Assembly (NCBI RefSeq): GCF_904846175.1
Contig: NZ_CAJGZM010000010.1
Location: 1-64,000, forward strand
DNA: 64,000 bases
Reading direction: 5' to 3'
DNA from: Psychrobacter immobilis
GTDB lineage: Bacteria; Pseudomonadota; Gammaproteobacteria; Pseudomonadales; Moraxellaceae
Shown here: piece by piece, positions 26,277-34,349 of the stretch
How the letters are laid out: each line of letters begins with the position of its first letter
Numbering within the stretch: the first letter of the stretch is position 1
Made by a program: the position numbers and the translations under genes
The notes under the pieces: model-generated
Database searches by the model: none
What the model saw: only the letters and a program-made list of their open reading frames with translations
Told to the model about the DNA's origin: nothing

Positions 26277-27593
26277 CTAAGATTTTAAGCCCATCGCATA
26301 ATTGGCAATTAACGGCTTAATATTTGGCAATTTATCAAAGGCAACCAAAGCCACGTTACGTGCCAGCTTCACCGCTGGGTTTGGATGCGTAAAGCCATGT
26401 ACGACGGCATCACAAAAGCGAATGACGCGTTTTTGGTCGGTTTGACGCGCTTTTTCATAACGCTTTAGCAAAGTTGGATTGCCAATGTCTTCGCCTTTTA
26501 GCACCTGCCGACTCATCATTTGTGCCAGCACATGGGCATCGCGCATACAGAGGTTGAAGCCTTGTCCAGCAACTGGATGCAACGTATGTGCAGCATTGCC
26601 CATGATGACGCAGCGTCCATCGACTTGCTTGTCTGCTAGTACCCGCGTTAATGGATAAGCACCGCGGCAACCAGCTTTTTTAAACGTGCCAGCGCGCTCA
26701 CCAAAAGCTTGCTGCAAGGTTGCCAAGAAATGGGCATCATCTTCTAGATACTGCGTTTCCTCACCCGTTGGACAAACCCAAACTACTGAACGTCTATAAC
26801 CTTTTTGATACTCATCATTGCCGTCACCCTCTGGATCGGTCAATGGCAACACCGCAAGAGGGCCTGCTGGACTAAAACGCTCAATAGCAATATGCTCATG
26901 TGGCTGATCGGTCTCTACCACCCCAACGATAGCCGTTTGCTTATAATCATAAGTCGTAGTGCCGATACCTAATAGCTGACGCACGGTAGAATCGCGACCA
27001 TCACAAGCGACTAACACGCTAGCTTGCAGTTGCTGCTCATGCTCCTCTTCACCGTAATAACTAAAGCTTAGCGTCACGCTGTCGCTTTTTTGATCAACAG
27101 CTATCACATTGGCATTATCAATCAGCGTAATCAGCGGCTCTTGCTGGGCAGCTAGTAACAACTTGCGCCCCAGCCAGGCATTTTCCATCACTTGCCCGAA
27201 TGACTCGACCTGCTCCTCAGCTTTATTTAATTGCGCGCGCCCAAAGCTACCTTGCTCGCTAATCTGTACCGCATCAATTCGGCAAGCATGGCTTTGTAGC
27301 TCAGCCCACAAGCCAATTTCTTGATAAATCTGCACCGTACGACGTGACAGCGCGGTATTGCGACTGTCTAGATAATGGCTACGCTTAGCATCATCACTGG
27401 GGCTAATGGTTGGATAGCTGTTTTTCTCTAGCAAGGTGCTAGCGATACCATGATGCGCGAGTAACAATGCAAACGACAAACCGACATGCCCGCCGCCCGC
27501 AATGAGTACTTGCTGTTCAGTCATAGCAGCTTTATTAACATGGCTAGATTTAATATGATTATTTTTTGATAAATTTGCTTCAGTATTTTGCAT
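26277..27593 (-). CDS. UbiH/VisC-family FAD-dependent ubiquinone hydroxylase (second copy)
   Basis: A 438-residue paralog of the neighbouring gene. It has GGGHVGLSFALLLA (FAD), LVACDGRDSTVRQLLGI (DG motif, Cys replacing Ala) and CVIMGNAAHTLHPVAGQGFNLCMRD (GD motif with Asn replacing Asp). The Gly-Asn-Ala-Ala form and overall similarity favour UbiH, which hydroxylates 2-octaprenyl-6-methoxyphenol, but this is tentative. The N-terminus is about 20 residues longer than usual before MTEQQVLIAGGG; I kept the first ATG because AGGA lies 9 bases before it, whereas the inner ATG at 27524 has no good site. It is transcribed together with the downstream copy. Confidence 0.85.
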   Translation of the reverse strand: MQNTEANLSKNNHIKSSHVNKAAMTEQQVLIAGGGHVGLSFALLLAHHGIASTLLEKNSYPTISPSDDAKRSHYLDSRNTALSRRTVQIYQEIGLWAELQSHACRIDAVQISEQGSFGRAQLNKAEEQVESFGQVMENAWLGRKLLLAAQQEPLITLIDNANVIAVDQKSDSVTLSFSYYGEEEHEQQLQASVLVACDGRDSTVRQLLGIGTTTYDYKQTAIVGVVETDQPHEHIAIERFSPAGPLAVLPLTDPEGDGNDEYQKGYRRSVVWVCPTGEETQYLEDDAHFLATLQQAFGERAGTFKKAGCRGAYPLTRVLADKQVDGRCVIMGNAAHTLHPVAGQGFNLCMRDAHVLAQMMSRQVLKGEDIGNPTLLKRYEKARQTDQKRVIRFCDAVVHGFTHPNPAVKLARNVALVAFDKLPNIKPLIANYAMGLKS

Positions 27594-28239
27594 GGTTATT
27601 ATTCCTAAGATGACCCTTTTAACACGCTATTAGACGTGATGAATATGCACTCAAAATGTTATTTTTGTAGAAAATATCTCGTTCTTTTATCTTTGTAAGC
27701 TTGGCTTTTATAGCTGTCTTATCTATGCACTAGATTACCACAAATTCCTCAATATTCCGTGCTCTTGACAGTCTGTATCGCGAGTGTGCAAAATTTTTAA
27801 TGGTCACCTATTATCTAAGGTTGGATTGATATTTTGCGTGTATTTTATAATGACAGTTTTCAATAAGGATTTGACTGATAAACCTTAATAACAGGCTTTA
27901 ATAGTGATAACAGCTGCAGTAGTTGCAATCGTCATACAAAAACAAAGCGCTACTTCCCTTATATAGCTTGAATTTTCAAATCTATCTACCATAATGAAGG
28001 CAGGACTATTACTTATTATCCGCCATTTTACCAACAACAATTTTTATCAACCATTTACCGTCACATTTATTTCTATTATCTCAATAACCCTTATAACAGC
28101 CGTCATAAAAACTATCTAAATATAATGAAATACAATTAATGATTTTATCTCTAAAGCCCGCCTGACTATGATGTATAGAAGCAGTGATGCATAGAAGCAA
28201 TAGCCATAGCAGCGGGCAACTTAATATAAGGATAATCGC
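27594..28239. other. 650-base divergent intergenic region between the hydroxylase pair and phoH
   Basis: AT-rich, no convincing reading frame. It holds a possible rightward TATAAT at 27846-27851 with a weak TTGGAT 19 bases upstream, and a TTGACA at 27765-27770 with a poor -10. It is long enough for a small RNA or an extended 5' leader on phoH, but I see no rho-independent terminator inside it and cannot support either. Confidence 0.45.
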
Positions 28240-29343
28240 TTGACTGATTCCATGAGCCGCCGTATAAAGTTTGAATTCTTGACTCCAGCACAGCTTAAAA
28301 CCGTGCTTGGCGAATATAATAACCACATGAAATATATCCAAGAACGCCTCGATATTAAAATTAGCCAACGCCAAGGTGACTTTTGCCTGAGCGGCGATAT
28401 ATTAGGTGTTGAGCGCGGCGAACGTATTATTTATAAGATGGTCGATGAAGCACAAAACAGCAAAGATATCAGCGCAGAAGAGCTACACCTGATTATCCAA
28501 TCGAGTATCTCACGCGATGAAGATATAGCAGCCGATGAACAAGTGGCTGACGAGGAAGATGCCGATAACTTGGATGCTGCAAGTGATTTTACGCCGATTA
28601 GTTTGCGTACTCGTAATGGTAAAATCATTCCACGCGGCGGCAATCAGCAGCGTTACGTCAGAGATATTTTATCGTCTGATGTATCCTTTGGTATTGGGCC
28701 TGCCGGTACTGGTAAGACTTACCTTGCGGTTGCTTGTGCTGTTGATATGATTGAGCGCAATGAGATTGAGCGTATTTTACTGGTGCGCCCTGCGGTAGAA
28801 GCTGGCGAAAAATTGGGCTTTTTACCAGGTGATTTGACCCAAAAAATCGATCCGTATTTACGTCCTTTATATGACGCGCTCTATGAGATGCTAGGATTTG
28901 ATAAAGTCGGTAAAATGCTTGAAAAGCAAATCATTGAAGTTGCCCCGCTTGCTTATATGCGTGGCCGTACCTTGAATAATTCGTTTGTCATTTTGGATGA
29001 AGCGCAAAACACCACGCCTGAACAGATGAAAATGTTTTTGACCCGTTTAGGGTTTGGCTCACGTGCGGTTATCACCGGTGATATTACGCAGGTCGACTTA
29101 CCGCGCGGCAGTAAATCTGGTCTGGCACAAGCGATGGAAATCTTAAGCGGTATCGAAGAGATTCATATCACCAAGTTTGACTCAAAAGACGTGGTACGCC
29201 ATCAGTTGGTACAAAAAATCGTCGAAGCGTATGATGTCTTTGATATTGAGCAAGAAATGCTACAAGAAAAACGCAAACAAGAGCGTTTTGTCGCTGAGCA
29301 AGAGCGCAAAGCAGCGATAGCAGATGCAGCTGCTAAGCTATAA
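28240..29343 (+). CDS. PhoH-family ATPase (YbeZ)
   Basis: A 367-residue cytoplasmic P-loop ATPase. The N-terminal 110 residues form the KH-like/RNA-associated part, followed by the PhoH domain with Walker A GPAGTGKT, LVRPAVEAGEKLGFLPGD and Walker B NSFVILDEAQNTTPEQ. YbeZ works with the endoribonuclease YbeY in rRNA maturation and RNA quality control, and ybeY follows here. The start is probably TTG at 28240, which has AAGGAT six bases before it; the ATG four codons later is 18 bases from that site. The stop codon lies within a run of a 7-bp tandem repeat. The C-terminus is a charged Glu/Lys/Arg helix. Confidence 0.92.
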   Translation: MTDSMSRRIKFEFLTPAQLKTVLGEYNNHMKYIQERLDIKISQRQGDFCLSGDILGVERGERIIYKMVDEAQNSKDISAEELHLIIQSSISRDEDIAADEQVADEEDADNLDAASDFTPISLRTRNGKIIPRGGNQQRYVRDILSSDVSFGIGPAGTGKTYLAVACAVDMIERNEIERILLVRPAVEAGEKLGFLPGDLTQKIDPYLRPLYDALYEMLGFDKVGKMLEKQIIEVAPLAYMRGRTLNNSFVILDEAQNTTPEQMKMFLTRLGFGSRAVITGDITQVDLPRGSKSGLAQAMEILSGIEEIHITKFDSKDVVRHQLVQKIVEAYDVFDIEQEMLQEKRKQERFVAEQERKAAIADAAAKL

Positions 29344-29361
29344 GCTATAAGCTATAAGCTA
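29334..29361. repeat. Four tandem copies of TAAGCTA across the phoH stop codon
   Basis: The 7-bp unit TAAGCTA is repeated four times at 29334-29361 and followed by a partial copy. The stop codon of phoH is the first three bases of the second unit. Because every unit carries TAA, loss or gain of later copies would not change the protein. Confidence 0.9.
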
Positions 29362-29406
29362 TAAGCCATCTGAATATATATGAGATGACTTGAGAGAACA
29401 TTGAAA

Positions 29407-29434
29407 GAAAACCGGATTTGATATCCGGTTTTTT
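29407..29434 (+). terminator. Rho-independent terminator between phoH and ybeY
   Basis: The inverted repeat AAAACCGGAT / ATCCGGTTTT with a short loop is followed by a T run. It would separate most phoH and ybeY transcription although the two genes cooperate; partial readthrough is possible. Confidence 0.8.
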
Positions 29435-29489
29435 ACTGTTAGATATTTATGGTTGAATATTTTAAATTGACATAAAAAAGGATAATGGC

Positions 29490-30134
29490 ATGAGCCAAGC
29501 TGAACAGAATAATGCTGACAACAATATTGATGATAATGTTAATAGTAGTTTTAATGACAGTTTGAATAACACGTTTAACAATGATGACAGCTTAGCCGTA
29601 CTTGATATAAGCGCCGCTGATAGTATTGATGACGATATACTTGAGAGCTTTTATAATCGCGAAAACTTATTAAAAGTCATGATGGCGACTTTGGATTATA
29701 TAGATGGGTGTATTAAAACTGGTTTGACGCTGCCTTATTATGCCGATATCGATACTGAAGTATGGCAAGAAAAAGCAAAAGCGCTTGATATCTATATTAC
29801 CGATGAAGTGGAAGGTCAGGAGCTGAATTTAGAGGCGCGCGGCAAAGATTATGCCACCAACATTCTATCTTACCCAAGCGACTTGCCAGCGGCAATTATT
29901 GGACTGATGCCAACGCTACCGCTAGGTGAGCTGGTGATTTGCCACGCCGTGGTAGTTCGTGAAGCGGCTGAGCAAGATAAGACTGTCAATCAGCACATTA
30001 GCCATTTATTGATACACGGCGTGCTGCACTTGCTTGGTTTTGACCACGAGCTCGGACAAGCCGAGCAAGATGAGATGGAACGCTTTGAGATTGATATTCT
30101 GGCAGAATTAGCGCTACCAAATCCTTATCTTTAG
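29490..30134 (+). CDS. ybeY: Endoribonuclease YbeY, rRNA maturation factor
   Basis: A 214-residue zinc metalloenzyme for 16S rRNA 3'-end maturation and 70S quality control. The zinc motif HGVLHLLGFDH places His at 176, 180 and 186. LEARGKDYATNILSYP is the family's central motif (usually with RxxDxPTDVLSFP). The protein is about 60 residues longer than typical YbeY; the first 50 residues are an Asn/Asp-rich low-complexity segment. AAAAGGATAA lies before the ATG. It follows phoH and is convergent with the mechanosensitive channel gene, with only 7 bases between the stop codons. Confidence 0.93.
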   Translation: MSQAEQNNADNNIDDNVNSSFNDSLNNTFNNDDSLAVLDISAADSIDDDILESFYNRENLLKVMMATLDYIDGCIKTGLTLPYYADIDTEVWQEKAKALDIYITDEVEGQELNLEARGKDYATNILSYPSDLPAAIIGLMPTLPLGELVICHAVVVREAAEQDKTVNQHISHLLIHGVLHLLGFDHELGQAEQDEMERFEIDILAELALPNPYL

Positions 30135-30141
30135 CTTGTCT

Positions 30142-31017
30142 TCAACCCTTTTTTAACATGGTTTTTTGCGCTTGATCCATCTGGTTAATCATTTGATCTA
30201 AACCTTTGACATGCACGCTGCGCTGCGGGAATGGAATATCGATATTTTTATCATCAAGCGCGTTTTTGAATTGTTCTAATAAATCGCATTGCATTGCCCA
30301 CCAATCACCGTTGGTGGTCCAGACATTCAAAGTCAAATCGACTGAGTTGTCACCCAAGTTGGTCACACGTATCACAGGGGCAGGATCAGTAAACGCCATC
30401 GGATTGTTTTTTGCCAAATTTAGCATAATATCTTTGGCAGTTTTGATATCGGCATCATAACCAATACCCACTGTGATATCGACGCGGCGATTGGGCAACG
30501 CCGTATAGTTAATGACCGCTGAGGTAGTGATATCGCTATTAGGAATGATGACGTCATGATTGTTGATGGTCGTCAAATGGGTATTGACCAAGGTAATTTC
30601 GGTCACCGTACCAGTGTAACTGCTAACCTGTACATAGTCGCCGCGCACAAACGGGCGAAAAGTGACAATCATAATACCAGCGGCAAAATTCGATAGCTGG
30701 TCTTTCAGTGATAAACCAATTGCCACCGCTGCACCGCCCAAGATAGCGACGACTGAAGTGGTCTGGACGCCGACTTTACTGAGCGCCGCTAAAATAACGA
30801 CAACTAATAGTATGCCGTATAATAAGCGGCTTAAAAAATTGGCCGCCGTCGCTTCTAAATGGCTACGTAACATAATGCGATTACTGATAACCACAACTTT
30901 CTTTGCCAACCAGCGCCCGACGATAAATATCAATAAGGCAAAAGCAAGTTTAAGCGCAATGCTGATAGCACTTTCTGTTAGGCTAGCAATATCAAGGGTA
31001 AAACCTAAAAATTCCAT
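30142..31017 (-). CDS. Small-conductance mechanosensitive channel, MscS family
   Basis: A 291-residue inner-membrane channel that opens on membrane tension to release osmolytes. Three membrane helices occupy the first 130 residues. The pore helix region VVAILGGAAVAIGLSLKDQLSNFAAGIMIVTFRPF is the MscS signature with its Gly/Ala-packed helix. The beta domain follows (VRGDYVQVSSYTGTVTEITLVNTHLTTINNHDVIIPNS), then the C-terminal vestibule domain. The length is close to E. coli MscS (286). AAAGAG lies before the ATG. Monocistronic by context. Confidence 0.95.
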   Translation of the reverse strand: MEFLGFTLDIASLTESAISIALKLAFALLIFIVGRWLAKKVVVISNRIMLRSHLEATAANFLSRLLYGILLVVVILAALSKVGVQTTSVVAILGGAAVAIGLSLKDQLSNFAAGIMIVTFRPFVRGDYVQVSSYTGTVTEITLVNTHLTTINNHDVIIPNSDITTSAVINYTALPNRRVDITVGIGYDADIKTAKDIMLNLAKNNPMAFTDPAPVIRVTNLGDNSVDLTLNVWTTNGDWWAMQCDLLEQFKNALDDKNIDIPFPQRSVHVKGLDQMINQMDQAQKTMLKKG

Positions 31018-31120
31018 ACTGACTCTTTATTTAAAAACTGTTTTTTATAAATACTTTTTGTCTTTTAGATGTTTATCATTACTTATCATCCAATAAGACA
31101 TGCACTTAGTTTAAGCATAC

Positions 31121-32008
31121 CTAATAAGTCACATCTACTTTATCACTGTAGCGATACGTACGTATCAGACGCAGCTCAACAATATCATTCATGTCTTCGG
31201 TAAATTTACCAAAGGGCGCCGCTTGTCTAACCGACTGTTTGGCAGCCTCATCCAATATTGTCGAGTTCGAGCTCTCAAGCAAACGAATCGCTTTAATATT
31301 ACCATCATTGCCGATGACGACCATCAAACGCACCTCTCCTGTAATACCTTGGGCGCGCGCTTGGGTAGGATATTGCAGATTACCGACGCGCTCGACGTGC
31401 TCACGAAAGGTATTGATATAATCTGCTGCTGCACCGCGCGTTGTCGAATTACTATCGACAGTCACAACTTTTGATTTGGTCGCATACAGCTGTTGCCGCT
31501 GAGACAACTGCGCCTCTAAAGTAGCAATTTGCTTACGCAGACGCTCTTCTTGCGCCTTCATATCATCTTGCTCTTGCTTGCTATCGTTGTCAGACTCGAC
31601 GCTTGCTTCACGCCAGCTTAGCGTCGTACGCAGATAGCTTTCTTGATAACGCTGCTGACGGACTTGGCGCTGCAAGTTGATCACGTCTTGCGTCTCGCTC
31701 ATTTGTTCGGCAGACAACGGACTGCTCTGATCAGTCTCTTGGCGCAATTGCTCCTGCACGGTACCGCCGCCTTCTTGTGAGGCATTGGCAATAAATTGTG
31801 CATCTTCATTCGGCTGCATATTATCGGTCAGTGCTTTAGCAACGTCTTGGATCATACCAGCGGGATCTTGCCCCATCGAGAAGCTAATCCCAAAAATAAT
31901 GAGCGCATGAACGCTGACGGCAATCACCACAGCCATCGGCAAGCTGATATCACGCTTGGGCGCTTGCGCTGAAAAATGGTAGCTTTGCGAGTCTTTAATA
32001 GAGGCCAC
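31121..32008 (-). CDS. TonB-family energy transducer
   Basis: A 295-residue protein with one N-terminal membrane helix (about 24-43, AVVIAVSVHALIIFGISFSM), a long Gln/Glu-rich coiled-coil middle (about 95-190) instead of the usual Pro-rich spacer, and a C-terminal TonB domain (YPTQARAQGITGEVRLMVVIGNDGNIKAIRLLESS). It would couple the proton-motive force to outer-membrane receptors, but exbB and exbD are not in the window, and the coiled-coil spacer is also seen in TolA-like proteins. The start codon is GTG at 32008. The gene is not obviously in an operon. Confidence 0.82.
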   Translation of the reverse strand: MASIKDSQSYHFSAQAPKRDISLPMAVVIAVSVHALIIFGISFSMGQDPAGMIQDVAKALTDNMQPNEDAQFIANASQEGGGTVQEQLRQETDQSSPLSAEQMSETQDVINLQRQVRQQRYQESYLRTTLSWREASVESDNDSKQEQDDMKAQEERLRKQIATLEAQLSQRQQLYATKSKVVTVDSNSTTRGAAADYINTFREHVERVGNLQYPTQARAQGITGEVRLMVVIGNDGNIKAIRLLESSNSTILDEAAKQSVRQAAPFGKFTEDMNDIVELRLIRTYRYSDKVDVTY

Positions 32009-32355
32009 AGTTAATCTCAGCTAATGAATATAAGGGCTATTGGCAAGAAGCATGATAATATAAGCGTCTGTCGACCAATGCCGGCGCTATCATAACATGA
32101 CATAGAATTGTGTCGCTAGCACAACCGTATACTGCGGCTCTTAACTTGCCACTTGTTCATCTATATATAGTAAACCTGCTCAATCAGACAAAACCTAGAC
32201 GTTCATTCAGCATGCGCCCATTTTGATATATACTGTTTTATAAGTCAGCTATTAGAAAATATGAATTTTCTCCTGCACCATATAAAATATAAACGCCGGC
32301 ACAATGATTACCCCAACGCTTACATGACGACCCTATCATTATAAGGATAATAAGT
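32009..32355. other. Divergent intergenic region between the TonB-like gene and an unknown gene
   Basis: About 347 bases. A small inverted repeat GAAAAT/ATTTTC occurs near 32255-32270. AAGGATAATAAG stands directly before the TTG start of the following gene. No clear promoter pair was found. Confidence 0.4.
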
Positions 32356-33153
32356 TTGAGTAACTTTGATAATATGGACAATATGAATGATTCAGACAGT
32401 TTTGAGGAATTCTTTGAGGATATTGGTTACCGTTTTGACGAGTCATTTAGCGATGGCTGGGAGCGTCTTACCCAAGCGATTAAAAACATTTATAACAAAA
32501 CCACCGACAAGCTTGAGGATGAAATATCCTTGCCAGTTGCCCAAACCTACGTCAATGATGCACTGCAAAAGTTTGTCACGGACAATGTGAAAGCTATTTT
32601 AGAGCTGCGCGTTGAGATACATGACAACTGGTTTCGCTTGTATTGTACCGTCGATGCTGGCGGTATCTACGCGGAGGTAGCAAGTAACTTTAGCTTGGTT
32701 CATGTACAGCTTGATCGCAATGTTCAGCGCCTTGTGTTTGGTCAGCAGACTTATACTGACGTCCTTAACCTACGCTGCGAATCCTTTATCAAGCGCCAAG
32801 GTATCAAGCTCTTTATCTGGTTTTATCATAGCGTGCTCAAAAAAGATCCTTTGGGTTTCATTTTATCTTATATCAATATTGCCCGCGCCAAAGAGGAAAT
32901 CATCTACCTTGATATCAATCGCTGGCTAAAAAATAATAAGAAAATCATCAGTACCTTACACAAAGTACAGGTCAATTACGGCGAGCTTGAAGAAGAGCAA
33001 CTGGTGCTTAAAACCCAAATCAATTATCGTGACCTACTAGCCAGTAGTGCCAATGAAGATATCATCAGTGATAAGGATGAGCCGCAGCTGATGCAAGGCC
33101 CTATCAACCCGATTGCGGATGCTACTGAGCCAAGTTTGGAACCCTCTTCATAG
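32356..33153 (+). CDS. Unknown soluble protein, acidic N-terminus
   Basis: A 265-residue protein I do not recognise. The first 35 residues are Asp/Glu/Phe-rich (FEEFFEDIGYRFDESF). The middle has alternating strands (ELRVEIHDNWFRLYCTVDAGG, SNFSLVHVQLDRNVQRLVF) followed by a hydrophobic helical stretch (KLFIWFYHSVLKKDPLGFIL), and the last 40 residues look disordered. No signal peptide or enzyme motif is visible. The likely start is TTG, positioned after AAGGATAATAAG, the same arrangement as at phoH. It is followed by a very strong terminator and convergent with the ferredoxin-NADP reductase gene. Confidence 0.65.
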   Translation: MSNFDNMDNMNDSDSFEEFFEDIGYRFDESFSDGWERLTQAIKNIYNKTTDKLEDEISLPVAQTYVNDALQKFVTDNVKAILELRVEIHDNWFRLYCTVDAGGIYAEVASNFSLVHVQLDRNVQRLVFGQQTYTDVLNLRCESFIKRQGIKLFIWFYHSVLKKDPLGFILSYINIARAKEEIIYLDINRWLKNNKKIISTLHKVQVNYGELEEEQLVLKTQINYRDLLASSANEDIISDKDEPQLMQGPINPIADATEPSLEPSS

Positions 33154-33195
33154 ACATACTAAAAGCCGCCTAAATACTCTTTTAACGCTTACCAT

Positions 33196-33247
33196 AAAAA
33201 AGCACTGACCCTTAAAGATAATTGTCTTTAAGGGTCAGTGCTTTTTT
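33196..33247. terminator. Strong bidirectional rho-independent terminator
   Basis: A perfect inverted repeat with a 23-bp stem (33196-33218 against 33225-33247) and a 6-base loop; the stem begins with six A and ends with six T. It lies between the convergent unknown gene and fpr and should stop transcription from both sides. Confidence 0.92.
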
Positions 33248-33286
33248 AATTAAGGCTGTCTACATCAATCTAAAGCAGTCATACGA

Positions 33287-34153
33287 TTACCAATAATTTT
33301 CTACTGCGATATTGCCTTCGCCGCGGCGATTCATCACCAGCCCTAAGCTCTTCAACGTCTCTTTAGTATCTTCTACCATCTCTGGGTTGCCGCATAGCAT
33401 GATGTGGGTGCTATCGATGTCTAAGGCAATATCGGCGCGCTCTTGTAGCGTTCCATCTAATAATAGCTTCGGCAAGCGTTCTGTCAATGCCCCCTCGACA
33501 GCTTCACGAGTAACAATAGGTATAAAAATTAATTTGGCTGGATTATCAACCAAGGAACCAAAGTCTTCTTGTAAGCTTTCAATCTTATCAATATAAGCAA
33601 GCTCTTCTGTCGAGCGCGCGCTATAGGCCAAGACGATATGCTCGTAATCTTCCCAAGTTTTTAAGTCTTGCAGCATCGATAAAAAAGGGGCTAAGCCCGT
33701 ACCAGTAGCTAGTAACCATAAGTCTTTTGGCAAAGGCTTTTGATAACGTGCCAAAGTTAAAAAGCCAAAGGGCATGGTATTAAGCAGCAGCTCATCACCG
33801 ACTTCTAAGTGTTGTAGCTGCGAAGTAAATGCGCCATCAGGAATGACAATAGAGAAAAACTCTAATATCTCATCGAAAGGTGAAGATACAATCGAATACG
33901 CGCGGAAAATATCTTCATTCAGCGCCTCGTTTAGTGCTTCGTTCAGCTCTTCATCATCATCATCATCTTCATCGTAGTCAGCTACTGCACTCAGCTGCTT
34001 ATAGTAGTTTAGTTGACTGGGATTAACGCCTAAACGCACAAATTGCCCAGCGGTAAATTTAAAACTATCCGGACGACTGACGGTAAAGCTAAATAGATTG
34101 GGCGTCCAAGTGGTTTTACTGAGCACCGTTACTTTCTGAATATTGTCACTCAT
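33287..34153 (-). CDS. fpr: Ferredoxin/flavodoxin-NADP+ reductase
   Basis: A 288-residue FAD enzyme that moves electrons between NADPH and ferredoxin or flavodoxin. The FAD motif RAYSIVSSP begins at residue 84, the NADP-binding part has LWLLATGTGLAPFLSMLQD, and CGNPEMVEDT plus the C-terminal GNIAVENYW are family features, the latter resembling the E. coli Fpr end with a terminal Trp. An acidic insert at 59-81 (a run of Asp, then two NEAL repeats) interrupts the barrel just before RAYS and makes the protein about 30 residues longer than usual. Confidence 0.93.
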   Translation of the reverse strand: MSDNIQKVTVLSKTTWTPNLFSFTVSRPDSFKFTAGQFVRLGVNPSQLNYYKQLSAVADYDEDDDDDEELNEALNEALNEDIFRAYSIVSSPFDEILEFFSIVIPDGAFTSQLQHLEVGDELLLNTMPFGFLTLARYQKPLPKDLWLLATGTGLAPFLSMLQDLKTWEDYEHIVLAYSARSTEELAYIDKIESLQEDFGSLVDNPAKLIFIPIVTREAVEGALTERLPKLLLDGTLQERADIALDIDSTHIMLCGNPEMVEDTKETLKSLGLVMNRRGEGNIAVENYW

Positions 34154-34241
34154 AATAATGACTCACCCTCTTTTTTTATTAATAATTATCGATACTCTAT
34201 TGTAGATGGTATTTTTTATGAACTTTTAAAGGCTACAAACG

Positions 34242-34286
34242 AAAAGATGCGCCAAGCTTATCATAGAGCTGGCGCATCTTGGTTTT
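34242..34286 (-). terminator. Terminator at the end of the nuo operon
   Basis: The inverted repeat AAGATGCGCCA/TGGCGCATCTT, extended inward by AGCT/AGCT, lies 64 bases past the nuoN stop codon. On the minus strand a short T run follows. Confidence 0.75.
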
Positions 34287-34349
34287 CTAACCGTTGTAAT
34301 CGATAAGTAGCCGCAGCAAGGTACCGCTATTTATCATACTTTTCTGTGC

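Noticed and set aside
27650..27665. ACTCAAAATG in the gap before phoH, resembling part of the nad operator
   Set aside because: Only the centre and one partial arm match; the mirror arm is absent and the neighbouring genes are unrelated to NAD.
28081..28374. A 97-codon minus-strand frame overlapping the phoH start
   Set aside because: It overlaps a well-supported gene and its product shows no recognisable pattern beyond Ile/Leu richness.
29334..29361. The TAAGCTA run as a CRISPR-like or phase-variation repeat
   Set aside because: The units are contiguous 7-mers without spacers, and each carries a stop codon in place, so changes in number beyond the second unit do not alter the protein.
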